Positions 62,512-64,000 of a stretch of 64,000 nt of DNA are shown piece after piece. The stretch spans positions 1 to 64,000 of the forward strand of contig CAMDDJ010000015.1 of assembly GCA_945891385.1 (NCBI GenBank), read 5' to 3'. The notes under the pieces were generated by a model. That model was not told the DNA's origin. It did not search any database and saw nothing but the letters and a program-made list of their open reading frames with translations. Each line of letters begins with the position of its first letter. Position 1 is the stretch's first letter. The translations under genes were made by a program, and so were the position numbers. The DNA comes from Candidatus Kuenenia stuttgartensis. Its GTDB lineage: Bacteria > Planctomycetota > Planctomycetia > Pirellulales > UBA1268.

Positions 62512-63395
62512 CCGTCACGCGGCCGAAGTTTTCGATTCTCCTGCCGACGCATAATCGGTGCGACGTGCTGGGGCTTTCGATCGACTCGGTCCTGCGGCAG
62601 ACCGAGACCGACTTCGAGCTCCTCATCGTCGCAGACGGGTGCACCGATGACACCCTGGCAGTCGTTGCCGGGCGTGCCGATCCGCGGATTCGCCTGTTCG
62701 ACCTGCCGAAGGCGGCGGGCTTCGGCTATGCGAACCGCAACCTCGCCCTCCGGGAGGCCCGGGGCCATTATGTGGCCTTCGCAGCCCACGACGACCTTTG
62801 GTTTCCTGATCACCTCGCCGTCCTCGGTGGAACCCTTGACCGCACGGGTGCTGAGTGGGGCTACAGCCAGCCACTCTGGGTTTCGACTGATGGGTATGTC
62901 CTCCCATACTTCACGAATCTGGGGCTCGCCGACGAGTTTCAGCTCTTCATGACCAACTCCAACACGATCCCGGCGCAGTGCGTGGTACACACCCGGCGGC
63001 TGCTGGAGCAGGTGGGGTATTGGCCGGAGGACGTTGCCGAGGCGGCCGATTGGCGGCTGTGGCAGCGGATGCTCAGGGCTTCCGCAGGCAAGGCCGTGTT
63101 TGTGCCGGTGGCCACCGGGCTCCATTTTTCGGCCCGCTGGCGGGAGTCCCGCGTGTCAGGAAGCGCTGACGGACAGGTTCTCGTCGCGGTCGCGGAGCGG
63201 GCTGCCTGGTGGCCGCAGGCTTTGAAACTGCACCTCGCCGGACACCAGACTGAGCAGTCGGCCGCCTGGGCGGTCTTGGTGGGCGAGGCCGACTGGGTTT
63301 CGGCGGTGCGTTTGGCTGTCTCCACCGTTGCCGGTCGGATCGCCTGGATGGCGGTGAGAAACCTGCTGCCGCAGGCGGTTGCCGCGCAGGGCTGA
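62508..63395 (+). CDS. Family 2 glycosyltransferase
   Basis: Protein of 295 aa of the GT-A type. It has FSILLPTHNRCDVLGLSIDS, LLIVADGCTDDTLAVVAG and the metal-binding-like AFAAHDDLWFPDHLAVLGG. LLIVADGCTDDT is the nucleotide-sugar half. It would add a sugar to a polysaccharide, lipid or protein; the donor is not clear. It is translationally coupled to the cupin gene and converges on the truncated gene at the window edge with 5 nt between stops. Confidence 0.85.
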   Translation: MTVTRPKFSILLPTHNRCDVLGLSIDSVLRQTETDFELLIVADGCTDDTLAVVAGRADPRIRLFDLPKAAGFGYANRNLALREARGHYVAFAAHDDLWFPDHLAVLGGTLDRTGAEWGYSQPLWVSTDGYVLPYFTNLGLADEFQLFMTNSNTIPAQCVVHTRRLLEQVGYWPEDVAEAADWRLWQRMLRASAGKAVFVPVATGLHFSARWRESRVSGSADGQVLVAVAERAAWWPQALKLHLAGHQTEQSAAWAVLVGEADWVSAVRLAVSTVAGRIAWMAVRNLLPQAVAAQG

Positions 63396-63400
63396 CCTTC

Positions 63401-64000
63401 TCAGCGTAGGAGGGCATCAACGAGTACGGCGGCCCGATGGACATCGTTGATGCCTAGGGCCGCGCCGTCGAAGGCAAGGAACACCCCGCCATCCTCGAGA
63501 ACCTCGACTCCCGTGAGTTTCCGGTGTTCGCCGCTGAACCGCGGCGGCACGACGAACTGTCCGCCGTCGAGCCCATAGCGGTCGACGAGCCGCTGCGCGT
63601 CGGCTACGAGGTCGTCGTATCGCGCCGGATCTTCGTTGAGCTCCCCGAGAATGCCGTGCACGACGTCCGCCACATGAATCGGCTTGGTTGCAAGCTCCGC
63701 AAACTGACGGGTGGCCCGGAGCCGCACCGACGCGAGATGGATCGCAAGGGCCGTCGAGTCGCCCAGTTCAGGTTCGGCAAGGGGGCGCCGCATGCCCCGG
63801 AGAAAATCCTCGGAAAGCTGCCGGCCGGCCTGCTTGCTGCGGAACGAAACACCGGAACTCGAGGCGGAGAGCCCTCGGATCGAGAGGGGCCGCTCGACCA
63901 GCACAGCCGACGTCGCCATGATGCCGGTGACGATCCCCGAGGAGACGTCTGCCACCTCGTCGCAGAAGTAGCTACCGGTCCGATGTCTGACCCGCTCGAG
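63401..64000 (-). CDS. Unknown protein, 5' end cut by the window edge
   Basis: The frame stays open from the stop at 63401 to the last base, so the true start probably lies beyond 64000. At least 199 codons are visible. Recognisable segments are TGSYFCDEVADVSSG, PIHVADVVHGILGELNEDPA, GLDGGQFVVPPRFSGEHRKL and DGGVFLAFDGAALGINDVHR. The pattern of charged helices and short strands looks like a soluble protein. I do not recognise a family. Internal GTG (63955) and ATG (63919) codons are less likely starts. Confidence 0.6.
   Translation of the reverse strand, partial: LERVRHRTGSYFCDEVADVSSGIVTGIMATSAVLVERPLSIRGLSASSSGVSFRSKQAGRQLSEDFLRGMRRPLAEPELGDSTALAIHLASVRLRATRQFAELATKPIHVADVVHGILGELNEDPARYDDLVADAQRLVDRYGLDGGQFVVPPRFSGEHRKLTGVEVLEDGGVFLAFDGAALGINDVHRAAVLVDALLR

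Overview
The window is a GC-rich stretch of a bacterial chromosome. It most likely comes from a planctomycete, probably Pirellulales-like. The lineage is inferred from gene families known to be abundant there: four DUF1559 proteins with pilin-like N-termini, three PEP-CTERM proteins, Tat-exported Gfo/Idh/MocA oxidoreductases, a DUF6800-like small protein, HEAT-repeat proteins and short transthyretin-like lipoproteins paired with DUF1559 genes. There is one tRNA gene and no rRNA, prophage, insertion sequence or CRISPR array.

Layout. 1-1830 (minus): a PEP-CTERM protein followed by a DUF1559 protein. 2157-20206: a carbohydrate-catabolism region. Its minus-strand part has a DUF6807/glycosidase fusion, an oligogalacturonate-lyase-like propeller, a DHDPS-family aldolase, a LacI regulator, a Tat-exported oxidoreductase, an MFS transporter and an overlapping trio of GHMP sugar kinase, inositol-monophosphatase-family phosphatase and GalT-like uridylyltransferase. 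A divergent promoter with an 11-bp inverted repeat separates it from a plus-strand set (TIM-barrel isomerase, FucU mutarotase, aldo/keto reductase, lactonase-type amidohydrolase, Zn alcohol dehydrogenase) that looks like oxidative catabolism of L-fucose or a similar sugar. A minus pair (racemase, BASS transporter) closes the region. 20423-22955: two paralogous DUF1559 genes around a lipoprotein gene. 23014-34366: mostly housekeeping genes: tRNA-Ser, dnaK-clpB, pheA, a sulfotransferase, pdxJ, an HtrA protease, rnc and a degenerate receiver protein. 35059-44708 (plus): a Tat-exported oxidoreductase, two HEAT proteins, then a secreted GH13 enzyme with its ABC importer. In that importer the binding protein and the first permease are one polypeptide. 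44752-44929: two tandem 79-bp palindromic elements. 44934-51089 (minus): a SMUG1-type uracil-DNA glycosylase and a very large repeat-rich PEP-CTERM/dockerin-like surface protein.

51279-55719 (minus) is a four-gene carbamoylation module. It has a NodU/SxtI-type carbamoyltransferase, a 51-aa DUF5989-type membrane protein, an SxtJ-like membrane protein and a membrane-anchored SGNH hydrolase with a helical C-terminal part. 55833-58667 holds another PEP-CTERM gene facing a DUF1559/lipoprotein pair. 58832-64000 contains an NAD-dependent thioester-reductase-like enzyme, a small hypothetical protein, a PIN-PhoH ATPase, a cupin epimerase-like protein translationally coupled to a family 2 glycosyltransferase, and an unknown gene cut by the window edge.

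The best candidates for something little described are the carbamoyltransferase/DUF5989/SxtJ/SGNH module, the binding protein-permease fusion, and the multi-stem palindromic elements at 5739-5863, 34888-34962 and 44752-44929. All calls come from reading the sequence and from family knowledge; no database search was run.
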